Positions 1 to 10,252 of a stretch of DNA of 64,000 nucleotides are shown piece after piece. A program made the translations under genes and the position numbers. Under the pieces are notes generated by a model. It ran no database searches and was not told the DNA's origin. It worked only from the letters and a program-made list of their open reading frames with translations. Every line of letters starts with the position of its first letter. The stretch's first letter is position 1. The DNA is from Amaranthus tricolor. Its lineage: Eukaryota > Streptophyta > Magnoliopsida > Caryophyllales > Amaranthaceae. Location: contig NC_080062.1 in the NCBI RefSeq assembly GCF_026212465.1, forward strand, positions 10,068,738-10,132,737, read 5' to 3'.

Positions 1-690
1 GACTCTGTGTTATTTTGAAAATAGTTATAAATAAAGAAACTTGAATATGTGTTTATGTTTATCATTGAAGCGCAAGATCTTATTTAACCTTGATTTTAGT
101 GTTAAATAAAATGTTCAAACTATTTTATAACATTTAATAGGTTTGTCAAATATCTGGTTTGATAAATGAAATCATATTAAGTGAAAAACATTATTTAAAA
201 TATATATATATATATTGTCCCTAGACTGAATCATTAAGTTGGACATAGATAATTTATTTATGGACTAGTTTGTAAGTTGTCTGATAGCGCAGTTGTTGGC
301 TATAGTGATATATAAATGTCTAGTCATCTCATAATTATGTCATCGTCATACATATTGGACATACCTTCTTGATGTTCTTCAAAAATGTTTGAAGAATATA
401 TTATTATATCTAGTGGGTTTTGATTTAATGATTAGTATGATGTATGACACTCTTAAATGCTACGTCGTAAAAGGTGGCAATAAAAAGAATGCTCATATTT
501 GTTAAAATTTAAGTGAGAGTTTTTGTTATACAAGATTGATTAAGTCTTCTTATTTATAAGGATTGATGTCTCTTGCCTGTTGAAGAGTAAGAATTAAGTC
601 CTCCTATTTATCTCACATGTTGAATGTGTTAATCATTTGTTTCGATAGTTTAAGATTAGGTTCTAAGAAATAAATTTAAACATCAATATG
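1..690. other. AT-rich non-coding DNA left of Cassandra
   Basis: No convincing reading frame or RNA gene was seen. The stretch is AT-rich with a short TA run near 200-215. It is the left flank of the Cassandra insertion that starts at 691. Confidence 0.6.
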
Positions 691-962
691 TGTAATAATC
701 CATATTTAGCTTGAAAAAGAATTAATAGATTACTTATATCAATAAGGTGTATCTTCTTTTCTAAGGAGCCCACTTGCTAAGAACTCCACAGTTAAGCGTG
801 CTTGGTGGGGAGCAATCTTAGGATGGGTGACCTCTTGAGAAGTTTTCCTGGGTGTGCACGAGTAAGGCCAAAGTGCGCTAGAAAGACTTGTGTTGGTTTG
901 TGGGGGCTAGTCTACAGTCTCCATGAGTAGTCATTAACGGTCCGTTGGGCCAAGGTGTTACA
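691..962 (+). repeat. Cassandra 5' LTR with 5S rRNA-like domain
   Basis: 272-bp LTR beginning TGTAATAATCC and ending GGTGTTACA. The 5S-like part is about 745-857 and keeps recognisable 5S blocks: AGAACTCCACAGTTAAGCG, then GGATGGGTGACCTC. These overlap the A-box and intermediate/C-box regions of the 5S internal promoter. The rest of the LTR is not 5S-like. Confidence 0.9.
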
Positions 963-1080
963 AATGGTATCAGAGCAACCTTGCGACCGTGGCTAATTGT
1001 GTGCTCAGTGCACCTAATAAGGGAAAAAGATTCTGAAATTACGGTCCAACAAGGACGTCGTATTCCTAAGAGGGGGTGAG

Positions 1081-1263
1081 TGTAATAACTCGTATTTAGC
1101 TTAAAAAAGGATTGATAGACTACTCATATCAACAAGGTGCATCTTCTTTTCTAGGGTCCCATTTGCTAAGAACTCCATAGTTAAGCATGCTTGGTGAGGA
1201 GCAATCTTAGGATGGGTGACCTCCTGTTAAGTATTCCTAGGTGAGCACAAGTGAGACCAAAGT
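1081..1263 (+). repeat. Cassandra 3' LTR, left part
   Basis: Starts TGTAATAACTCG directly after the purine-rich tract and contains the first part of the 5S-like domain. It is cut by the chromovirus insertion. The remainder lies at 12543-12629. Confidence 0.88.
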
Positions 1264-1310
1264 TGTAACACCCCGATATTTTTCCGATATATTAAATGAT
1301 TTGCTAGTAA

Positions 1311-1390
<80 letters not shown>

Positions 1391-3676
1391 TTTTTAGAAA
1401 AATATATTTTTTTTTATTATTTATTTTGTTAATAGGTTAAATCATGAAACTTCAACTTTTAAGGCAATTAAAACCATTTTAAGTCCAAACCTTTTTCCTA
1501 ATCTATCTTTAATTTTTAAAAAAAAATAATAAAAATAAAAGTGGGAAGGTGATTGGATTTGGCCGGTTATATGGAGCAACATTAGGGGATTTGTAACTTC
1601 TTAAGAATATGGAAAGATTAAGGAGTAATTGCCTTCCATAAGTATTGCCTTAATTTTCCTTAATTTCTTTATTTCCTTAATCTCCTAATTTCCTTACATC
1701 TTTTCATTCCAAACCATTTGCAAGTAAGAAAAACACTCCCAAAACCCTCAAATTCCCACGCCTAATCCTCCATTGATTCATCAATTTTGGTGTTTTGTTC
1801 TTGAGCAATTGTGAGTAATCCTTAATCTAGTTTTTATTTTTAAATTTTAATCTAAATTTCTATGATTTTTATGTGTGTTATTTTATAGTTTATGATTTGT
1901 TCATGATTTAAAAATTCATGTGTGAAAGTATGATGTATTTTCTATCTAAATTGATGTATGTTTTTTTTTAGGGTTTTGGATATGTTTACATATGTGTGAA
2001 GAAATTGTTTGATGGATGATTGAAAATATATATATATAAAAATGGATGTTCATAGAAAAAAAAAATGTATGTGGTGTTAGGAATTTATTTATTTATTTTT
2101 ATTGATTAGTAGAAGGAATTTATAATGTTGGTAAAAAAAAATATACATGTAAATATGTGATGTGTATGTGTGTATACAATTGTGTAAAAAGAATTATAAA
2201 AATAATAATAATAATAATTCATTAAAATTTATTTTCATGTAAATTTTGTTGTTTAGATTTAATAGGAAATAAAGCATTGATATTTATATTTTTGTGATAA
2301 AAAAAAATGGAATGACAAAATCCCGTAGGTTTTGAAAATGGTGAAAAAAATGTGTTTTTGGAACATTTTTGGCTTTGAAATTAAGTTAAAAATACTTATA
2401 TTATGTTATAAATTATGAAAATTGGTACCCGGGGGTTTTGACACCTTCCGGACGCAACGGTGAAGTCGGATTTTTAATTTAACAGTTTTAAGTTTAGTTT
2501 CTGGACAGATTGTATAGGCTGTCCTGTTTTGTGTATTTACCATGTTATAGTATGTGATGGATGTTCATGTTGTGTGTAGTATTCTAGGTATGGATGTGAT
2601 TGTATATGTGTGTTATGGATGATTTGAGGAAAATGTGTATGTGTGCTTATTTCCCGAATACGATTGAACCTTGTAGGAAGTCGATTCGTGACCGGGAATT
2701 GATTAAGACGCTTGTGAGTTGGTTATCTTGCTTAAGGTATGTACACGCAGCGTAGTTCGCATTAGTCCGATGTATCATATAATAATGGTATACAAAAGTA
2801 AAGTATGGATATATAGTACGAAAAATGTTATCTTTCGAATCAATAATTTTTATACATTGTTTTGATAAGCAGAGGCAGTATGACCTCACTAACTTTAAAG
2901 TGGACGTAGTATGACGTCAATTGGTGGAAATGAATTACTCGCGGTTTATGAGGGCATTATGCGCCACCGCGGGGGTATGCATACTTAACCATAGGCACCG
3001 AAGTAAGGCGAGTGTCTATGGTAGAGACTTGCTTAGGGGTTAGCTCTCCCTAATGTATTGTCTCACTTATGGAGTTTGGAGTGTACCGGCAGTATGGCTG
3101 GATAGTACAGCAGTATGGCTGACTAACCTTTACATGAAAATAATTATTTTTAATAAGCATGATCGAAGCATAAGGTTCTATGAATTGTCAGCTAATAAAT
3201 TAAAACTTTCTCTTGTGTTATTATTTATTTGGTATGCGACGTTTGCTGACGTGTACTTTTGGTCTTAACGACCCTGCGATGATGTTGTTACCTATCTGGG
3301 CAATGACTAGCAGTAAGTTAAGTTGCAGGTCTGGGGAGTGAGGATTGTCCCTTGAAGAAATAAATTACTAGGATAGAGAAGTCTTGATAAGAACTTCAAA
3401 TTTTAGTTTAAAGAACATTTGGTTTTTATGAGGCGATTTTCGTTCTCAAGTTGTAATAAGTAGCTTTAACTTTTCGTTCTTATCCGCTGCTAAGAATTTC
3501 TTATTATTTAGTAGTTCATAATAACGCTAATAGAACTCGATCCGCACGTTTTCCTTAACTTCAAAACCGTTTTAAACTGTTTTCTAACATCCCGGTTTGA
3601 CTCGGATTATAGTTGTCTCGTTTTTAAAAGGTCATCTTCTCTTTTCGTACGACCCGAGTTATTCCGAGATGTTACA
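1264..3676 (+). repeat. 5' LTR of the chromovirus
   Basis: Begins TGTAACACCCCG and ends GAGATGTTACA (2,413 bp). It contains an (ATT)n tract at about 1309-1389 that is much longer than the matching tract in the 3' LTR. That accounts for most of the length difference between the two LTRs. Confidence 0.93.
1309..1389. repeat. (ATT)n microsatellite in the 5' LTR
   Basis: About 27 tandem ATT units. The corresponding 3' LTR tract near 10216-10250 has roughly 11 units, so it has changed length since insertion. Confidence 0.95.
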
Positions 3677-3678
3677 AC

Positions 3679-3690
3679 TGGTATCAGAGC
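3679..3690 (+). promoter_or_regulatory. Primer binding site, tRNA-Met type
   Basis: TGGTATCAGAGC two bases after the 5' LTR. It is complementary to the 3' end of initiator tRNA-Met and is the same motif as in the Cassandra element at 965-976. Confidence 0.9.
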
Positions 3691-4034
3691 GGGAGTTTTA
3701 TTTAGTGTTATTTATCTGTACCGATAGGCTAACGTAGAAAAAAAAAATTTGACGAGAGAAAAGGGGTAGACATTAAGGGGATATGATGTGTTGTGCTTGG
3801 CGTCTTCAAGCATGATGTCTTGGATAACTTTGATGTGAGCATGATAGGATTTCCGTGTTTATATCTCTGATGCTCTGAATTAACTATCTTTGTCTTATCT
3901 CAGAAAATTAATTGTCTTGTTTTCTTTCTTTGTGAGTCAGGAAGTTCGATTATTACTTTCTTTCATGGATAAAGGGAAAAGACCGGCCGAGGAGGGAAGT
4001 ATTACCCGAGAGGAACCCTGGAGAGCTTTAGTTA

Positions 4035-4886
4035 ATGCCCCAGCCTGGGCAAAAAATAGAGGCTCTGGGAATTTGGGATAGAAAAGAGGGAGAAAGTGAT
4101 TTGGATTACACCCGACGAATGGAAATGATCTACAAAAGGTCCAAACAAGTGTATGAAAAAATAATGGAAGAGGAGATGATTGCACTGAAAGAGAGGAGTG
4201 ACCAGTTTCACGTAGAGCTTGACAGAAGGGTAAGAGAAGTGCAAACTGAGGGTCGGGACAGAGTTGACGTTCCAGAGTCTAGTGGGGCAAGGAGAGATAG
4301 TAATGAGGAGGATGTTCCCATAGTAAACCCGAACTCAGTGTCATTTATAATCTTCGACGAGTTGGATTTCGAGAAGGATCCCGAGGAGGATCCAGAAGAG
4401 GACCCGGAGGAGGACCCCGATGAGGACCCAGAAGAAGAATTTGAGGAGGATTTCGAAGAAAATTCTGATGAGGAGCAGGGAGAATTTATGGAGGAGGATT
4501 CTTTAGGAGTGGTAGAAGAGCCTGATGAGGATAACTTAGGGGATGGACATAATGCTGATGAGGAGGGGGAACTAGCTGATAGAGATGGAATGTTGAGTGA
4601 TAATGATAGCGGAGTAATTATTCTAGGGGGTTGGCCAGTGAGGCGAGAGGATCTCATGAGTGAGGAAGAAAGTGAGATAATGATGTGGGAGGAGGAACCA
4701 CCTGAGCCAATAATTGTAGAGCTTTCTGATTCCGTAGCGCGACTTACTATGAGTGATTCCTTATCTGTAGGAACCCCTTCTGATTCCGATAGCGCATCTA
4801 GCGATGACTCTGGTAATGCTGATTTTGACCCTGATCAATACATGGAGGATCGGGACCGTCTGGATGCGTCACCTTTATTTGCCTGA
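4035..4886 (+). CDS. Extra acidic reading frame upstream of gag
   Basis: 283-codon open frame between the primer binding site and gag. The product is very acidic, with a run of DPEE-type repeats near residues 110-145 and further Asp/Glu/Ser-rich stretches up to the stop. I recognise no enzymatic motif. A short frame from an ATG at 3965 overlaps its start, and the two could once have been one frame that shifted in the A-run at 4051-4056. The function is unknown and I do not place it in a described Tekay gene. The Ser-rich frame on the opposite strand (4208-4657) is a shadow of its GAG/GAT-rich codons. Confidence 0.6.
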   Translation: MPQPGQKIEALGIWDRKEGESDLDYTRRMEMIYKRSKQVYEKIMEEEMIALKERSDQFHVELDRRVREVQTEGRDRVDVPESSGARRDSNEEDVPIVNPNSVSFIIFDELDFEKDPEEDPEEDPEEDPDEDPEEEFEEDFEENSDEEQGEFMEEDSLGVVEEPDEDNLGDGHNADEEGELADRDGMLSDNDSGVIILGGWPVRREDLMSEEESEIMMWEEEPPEPIIVELSDSVARLTMSDSLSVGTPSDSDSASSDDSGNADFDPDQYMEDRDRLDASPLFA

Positions 4887-5320
4887 TTGTTTTTACTTTA
4901 TTTGATTATGCATGTGTACGAGTTCGTATGTCTAGTTCCTTAGTAGAATAAATTGTGAACTATTTTGTTGGTTAAATGATTTGGTTGTTTATCTCGGACC
5001 TTTGTAGTATTTGAACAGTGGTTATGTGGGAATTTATACCCAATTATTTCCTTTTTAGATTGGAACTATATGGTATTATTGTTTTGAATTTGAATTTTGT
5101 TTTTAAAAGTCTAAACATTAGTAAGTAGAATCGATTCAGCATTGTATTTATGGAAAAAATGAACAGATTTGATTATAGACTCATTGTTCAACCTTTTTAC
5201 CTTTAGGGCTACTACCTTGTTTATTTTAGAACAATAACAGAATGAGTTTTTCCTTAACCTCAAACGCTGTAGAAATGTATTTACATACCTTGTTTAACCT
5301 AATGCAGTATACCTGCCATC
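4887..5320 (+). other. Non-coding spacer between acidic frame and gag
   Basis: AT-rich internal sequence of the chromovirus with no frame of note. It may act as a leader for gag. Confidence 0.5.
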
Positions 5321-5692
5321 ATGCCACCCTTTTTGAATAGGTCCGTGCCAAGAGGAAACTTTGATCGCGTGCTTCGAAACCTAGTTAAGGCCCTAGCTGG
5401 CGCAAGGAATCCGAGACCGAAATCCTTGGAGGAAAAGGCTTCGTCAATTAGTAAGAGAATAGCCCAGAGTAAACCTTCGACTTGTAGTGGAAAAGGTGAA
5501 CCTTCTATGTTGGAAAACTGGCTGAGAGAATTTGACAATCTTTTTAGTGTGGTGAGATGTCCTGCTGCGCTTATGGTTGACCAAGCCGCGTTTTTCCTAG
5601 TGGAAGACGCTGACTATTGGTGGACACATAGTAAGATGAGGTTGATAACCGAAAACGACGGTGACTTAAGCTGGGAAGGACAAATCAAATGA
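5321..5692 (+). pseudogene. gag, N-terminal part, broken
   Basis: 123 codons opening with MPPFLNRSVPRG and containing a retrotransposon gag core (WLREFDNLF, then DADYWW). The frame stops just after SWEGQIK. Conserved gag residues resume in another frame at about 5695-5780 ([19 protein letters not shown]), and the long gag-pol frame continues from 5765. Compared with the family, a short stretch after the tryptophan block seems missing, so there is a deletion or frameshift and then a second shift near 5780. Gag would normally be one uninterrupted product that forms the particle. Confidence 0.75.
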
Positions 5693-5764
5693 GTTTGCTA
5701 GGTTCGAAATGGGAAACCTAACGGTAGATGAATATTATCAGAAATTTATGAAATACTTGAAGTT

Positions 5765-8700
5765 TTGCCCTCAGGATTCCCAACTGAGGGAAAGAAAATA
5801 CAGCGTTTTGAGTTAGGTCTATCGTATGAGATCCAAAAACACATTGAGACTGATAGATATGATACGTTGGACCAGCTATACAAGAGAGCTGCGCAGGTTG
5901 GAAATGTTATCATGAAGGAAAAAGAGAAGTTGGGCCATAGCGGAGAAAAGAGAAAAGAACCCGTGTTTCAGAATGATACGAATGCGAGTAATCAAGTCCA
6001 AAATCAATTTAAGAAGCACAAACCGTTTGGAGGCTTTCAGGAGAAAGGTTTCCATCCTGGTCAAAACAGCAAGAATGGGGGAAATTCGAGATTTGAGGCT
6101 AGAATGCAGAAGCCTTTATATGATCGTAATGGGAAGGAAAGAATCTACAACTGTAGGAGATGCCAAAAGAACCACCCAGGAAGGGACTACCGGGGTGCGT
6201 TAGTGGACTGTTCTTACTGTGGTAAGCCGGGCCATAGAATGTACGAGTGTTATACTCGCATAGGACAACAAGAGTTGCAAGGGGGAAATCATAGAGGTTT
6301 CCAACAACAAAGACTCACTAACGGACGGAGTAGTAATGAAGCTGGTAGGGGGAATCACAATGGCGGAAGTTTTGGCCGAAACTTAGGAGGTGCCTCAAAC
6401 CCTAGGTTTTCGGGAAATAACTCCGGTGTTCAGCAACGACCGGGAAATGCTAGAAACGATAATTTCTTTTCAAGCCAACGTGGTAATCAAGGAGGTGTTA
6501 CTACTTCTACCCAAAACGACGGCAGGCTTTCAGCAGTTAACTCGAGGGAGACAGCACAGGCGTCGGATGTGGTCATAGGTACGTTCTGTATTAATACAAA
6601 ATCCGTTAAAGTACTTTTTGATTCTGGTGCATCGTGCTCGTTTGTTTCAAAGTCTAGAGTTAAGGATTTAGAATTGGAGAACCCCGAGGAAACATCTTTT
6701 TCAGTCTCTACTCCTTCTGGGGAGACTTTTCATTGTAATACGTTGTTCCGTGAAGTGCCGGTTAAGATAGGGAAAGTAAAATTTCCAAGTAATTTATTTT
6801 CTCTAGAAATGGATGATTTAAATGTAATACTTGGGATGGATTGGCTAAGTAGATACAAAGCGATAATAGATTGTGAAGAACAGTCAGTGACTTTAAGTGG
6901 ACCTAGGGGGGAGAAGGTTAAATATAGGAGTTTTCCTAAGGGACCGAGGATAAAAATTGTATCGTCATTGAAGGTCAGGAAGTTAATCAAGCAAGGGCAA
7001 CCGTGGTTTCTGTGTAGTATAAGTAAAGTAGGGGAGCGGGAGTTGCAGCTTGAGAACATTCCAGTAGTCTGTGATTTTAGAGATGTTTTTCCAGAAGAAC
7101 TTCCTGGTATGCCGCCAAGAAAGGATGTGGATTTCTCGATTGATTTAATCCCTGGGACAGGGCTAATTTCAAAAGCTCCTTACCGAATGGCCCCAAAGGA
7201 TATGGAAGAATTGAAAGTCCAATTGAAGGAGTTGTTAGAGAAGGGTTATATAAGACCCAGTGTGTCGCCTTGGGGAGCCCCAGTGTTGTTTGTAAGGAAA
7301 AAGGACGGCACGATGCGTCTCTGTATTGATTACAGAGAACTTAATAAGGTCACTGTTAAGAATAAGTACCCATTACCACGCATCGATGATCTTTTTGATC
7401 AGTTGCAGGGGGTAGGAGTCTTTTCCAAGATTGATCTACGGTCCGGGTATCATCAGCTACGTATCAAGGAGGAGGATATTAGTAAATCAGCTTTTAGAAC
7501 CAGATACGGACACTTCGAATTTACCGTGATACGATTTGGGTTGACCAACGCACCTGCAGCTTTTATGGGGTTGATGAATCGGGTTTTTAATGCGTACCTC
7601 GATAAGTGTGTGGTGGTGTTCATTGATGATATTTTGGTATATTCCAAAAACCAAGAAGAACATCGAGAGCATTTAAGGATAGTCTTGCAGATTCTGCGAG
7701 AGAATCAGTTGTATGCTAAGTTTTCGAAGTGTGAATTTTGGTTAGAGCAAGTGGCTTTTCTGGTTCACATTGTTTCTAAGGAAGGAATTTCCGTTGATCC
7801 AGCAAAAGTAGCAGCTGTTTGGGATTGGTCTACACCTCGGAATGTTACAGATATCCGGAGTTTCTTGGAATTAGCAGGATACTATCGTCGTTTTGTGAAG
7901 GACTTTTCTCGCATCGATCGTCCACTGACAACCTTGATGAAGAAGGAAAAGAAGTTCGAATGGACAGAAGAGTGCGAGAGGGCATTTCAGTTGTTGAAGG
8001 AGAAGTTAACTACAGCCCCTGTGTTGACCTTACCTGATCCATCTTTGGAATACTCCGTCTACAGTGACGCTTCCAAACATGGATTAGGTTGTGTTTTAAT
8101 GCAAGATAGGAAAGTGGTGGCGTATGCTTCACGTCAACTAAGGACTCATGAGGTGAATTATCCAACACATGACTTGGAGTTAGCGGCTGTGGTTTTCGCA
8201 TTAAAAATCTGGCGACATTATCTTTATGGTGTCAAATGCAAGGTCTTTACGGATCATAAAAGCTTGCAATTTTTGTTCACTCAATCCGAGTTGAATTTGC
8301 GCCAACGACGTTGGTTAGAACTTATCAGTGATTATGATTTGGAGATTTCATATCACGAAGGCCGTGCGAATGTAGTCGCTGATGCTTTGAGCAGAAAATC
8401 GAGGCATTCAGTCTCAGCGTTAATAACCTCTGAGGAGTTGTGTAAGGAGTTTGGGAGAATGAACTTGGAGATAATCCAAGAAGGGGAATTGGAAGCCAAG
8501 TTGAGTGCCTTGTCTATTCAACCTACCTTTTTCGAAGAGATTATGGCTAAGCAACTAGAAGACCCAAAGTTCATTAAACTTCGGGAGCAGATCAGTGAAG
8601 GGAAAGCTGAAGGTTTTACAATTCATGAGGACGGTAGTCTTCGTTTTAAAGGACGGTGGTGTGTGCCGGATGGGTGTGACTCCTTGAAGGAAAAATTATT

Positions 8701-9118
8701 GAACGAAGCTCATCATTCTAGATACTCGGTTCATCCTGGTGGGGATAAGATGTATCAAGATTTAAAATGCATGTTTTGGTGGTCTGGTATGAAAAAGAAT
8801 ATTGCAGATTTTGTTTCCAAGTGTTTAACGTGTCAAAAGGTTAAGAGTGAACATCGAAGACCAGCTGGGTTACGGCAACCTCTGGAAGTCCCGGTATGGA
8901 AGTGGGATGACATATTTATGGATTTCGTGTTAGGGTTGCCACGAACTAAGGCTGGTAATGATACTCTTTGGGTGATTGTGGATAGGCTTACTAAGTCTGC
9001 AAGGTTTATTCCGATGAACTGTAAGTGGGATATAGAACAACTTGCTCGTGCCTATATTAGATACGTTGTTCAATATCACGGAATACCTCGTACTATTGTC
9101 TCCGATCGTGATACTTGA
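5765..9118 (+). pseudogene. gag C-terminus, protease, reverse transcriptase, RNase H and integrase N-part (pol)
   Basis: A 1,117-codon open frame. Visible in order: gag C-terminus with a Cys-rich knuckle ([14 protein letters not shown], about residues 149-162); aspartic protease LFDSGAS (Asp at residue 286); reverse transcriptase with CIDYRELNK and FIDDILVYS (residues 619-627, the catalytic Asp pair at 621-622); RNase H with YSDAS (Asp about 768) and TDHKSL; integrase zinc region with His about 983 and CLTC about 1020-1023; and the first part of the integrase core. The frame ends at a TGA (9116-9118) after SDRD. The same frame carries on directly to 10084, so this is a single nonsense mutation. 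No ATG start is assigned because the true start is the broken gag upstream. Confidence 0.9.
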
Positions 9119-10084
9119 TACTTGTCACATTTTTGGAAATCATTACAGCAGGCTTTGGGAACCACTCTTCTTCATAGCACGTCTTTTCACCCTATGACGG
9201 ATGGTCAGACTGAACGTGTCAATCAGATACTAGAAGACATGTTGAGAGCAATAGCCATGGAATGGCAAGGTTCATGGGATGAACATTTGGATTTAGTGGA
9301 ATTCTCTTATAATAACAGTTATCAGGCAACAATTCAAATGGCTCCGTTTGAAGCACTTTATGGTCGTAGGTGCTGTAGTCCTGTATGTTGGGATGATTTT
9401 ACTGAATCTGTCACCTTAGGACCTGATATGCTTGTGCAAATGACTGAGAAAGTAAAGTTAATTCGCGATAAAATGAAGGCAGCCCAGGATAGACAAAAAT
9501 CGTACGCCGATCTCCGACGTCGGCTTGATGAGTACAAAGTGGGCGACAAAGTTCTACTCCGTGTGTCTCCGATGAAAGGTGTGGTTCGTTTTGGTGCTCG
9601 TGGTAAGTTAAGCCCGCGTTTCATTGGCCCCTATGATGTTGTGGAGCGGATTGGAAGGTTAGCTTACCGGTTAGCGTTACCTAATGCGCTGGGTAAGGTT
9701 CATGACGTTTTTCATATCTCCCAGTTAAAACGTTATGTTGCGGCTTCTTCGCATGTCTTAGACCCGGAACCGTTAGAACTTGATGAAAGCCTCACCTATG
9801 AAGAGCAACATGTTCAGATTTTAGATAGAAAGGTTCGCAGTACTCGGCGTAAAGATGTTGCAATGGTTAAGGTTCTATGGTCAAATCATCGGTCACAAGA
9901 GGCAACTTGGGAAACAGAAGCTTCAATGCGAGAGAAGTATCCGTATCTTTTTCCTCAGGTTAGTAAGTTACGGGGACGTAACTTTTTAAGGGGGGTAGGA
10001 AGCGGTAGAATTTTGCGCGCTTTAAGGTTTATTTTGATCTATTTCTTTTATTGTGTGCTTGTTTTGTCGTTTTTATGTGTGTGA
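9119..10084 (+). pseudogene. Integrase C-part with chromodomain
   Basis: Continues in the same frame after the TGA at 9116-9118. It holds the rest of the integrase core (the TDGQTERVNQ block with the catalytic Glu), the GPY-type region (PRFIGPYDVVERIG), the VFHISQLKRY block and a chromodomain at about 9796-9953 (AMVKVLW, ATWETE, ending near YPYLF). The chromodomain assigns the element to the chromoviruses. In that group it directs integration to particular chromatin. The tail after about 10000 is less conserved. Translation would require readthrough, so this part is not expected to be made. Confidence 0.88.
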
Positions 10085-10152
10085 TTGTTGTGTGTTTTGT
10101 GTTTGATTGTTGTGTGTTTGTGTTTGTACGTTGAGGTTTTGGGGTCAAAACC

Positions 10153-10168
10153 TTTTTAAGGGGGGTAG
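10153..10168 (+). promoter_or_regulatory. Polypurine tract of the chromovirus
   Basis: TTTTTAAGGGGGGTAG just before the 3' LTR, the expected plus-strand priming site. Confidence 0.8.
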
Positions 10169-10170
10169 TC

Positions 10171-10217
10171 TTTAACACCCCGATATTTTTCCGATATATT
10201 AAATGATTTGCTAGTAA

Positions 10218-10252
<35 letters not shown>

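Noticed and set aside
745..857. A functional 5S rRNA gene
   Set aside because: The sequence is 5S-like but diverged, lies within an LTR with primer site and purine tract, and recurs in the same setting at 46249 and 49640. It is Cassandra.
965..976. A tRNA-Met gene at TGGTATCAGAGC
   Set aside because: Only the 12-base primer complement is present, here and at 3679. There is no tRNA fold.
1241..1432. 63-codon Leu-rich frame
   Set aside because: It is the (ATT)n microsatellite of the chromovirus LTR read in one frame.
2647..3268. LTR frames at 2647-2889 and 3053-3268, and their twins at 11508-12129
   Set aside because: They occur identically in both LTRs, have no motif and are not constrained; they are chance frames.
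4208..4657. 149-codon Ser-rich minus-strand frame
   Set aside because: It is the antisense shadow of the acidic frame at 4035-4886; GAG/GAT codons reverse to Ser-coding triplets.
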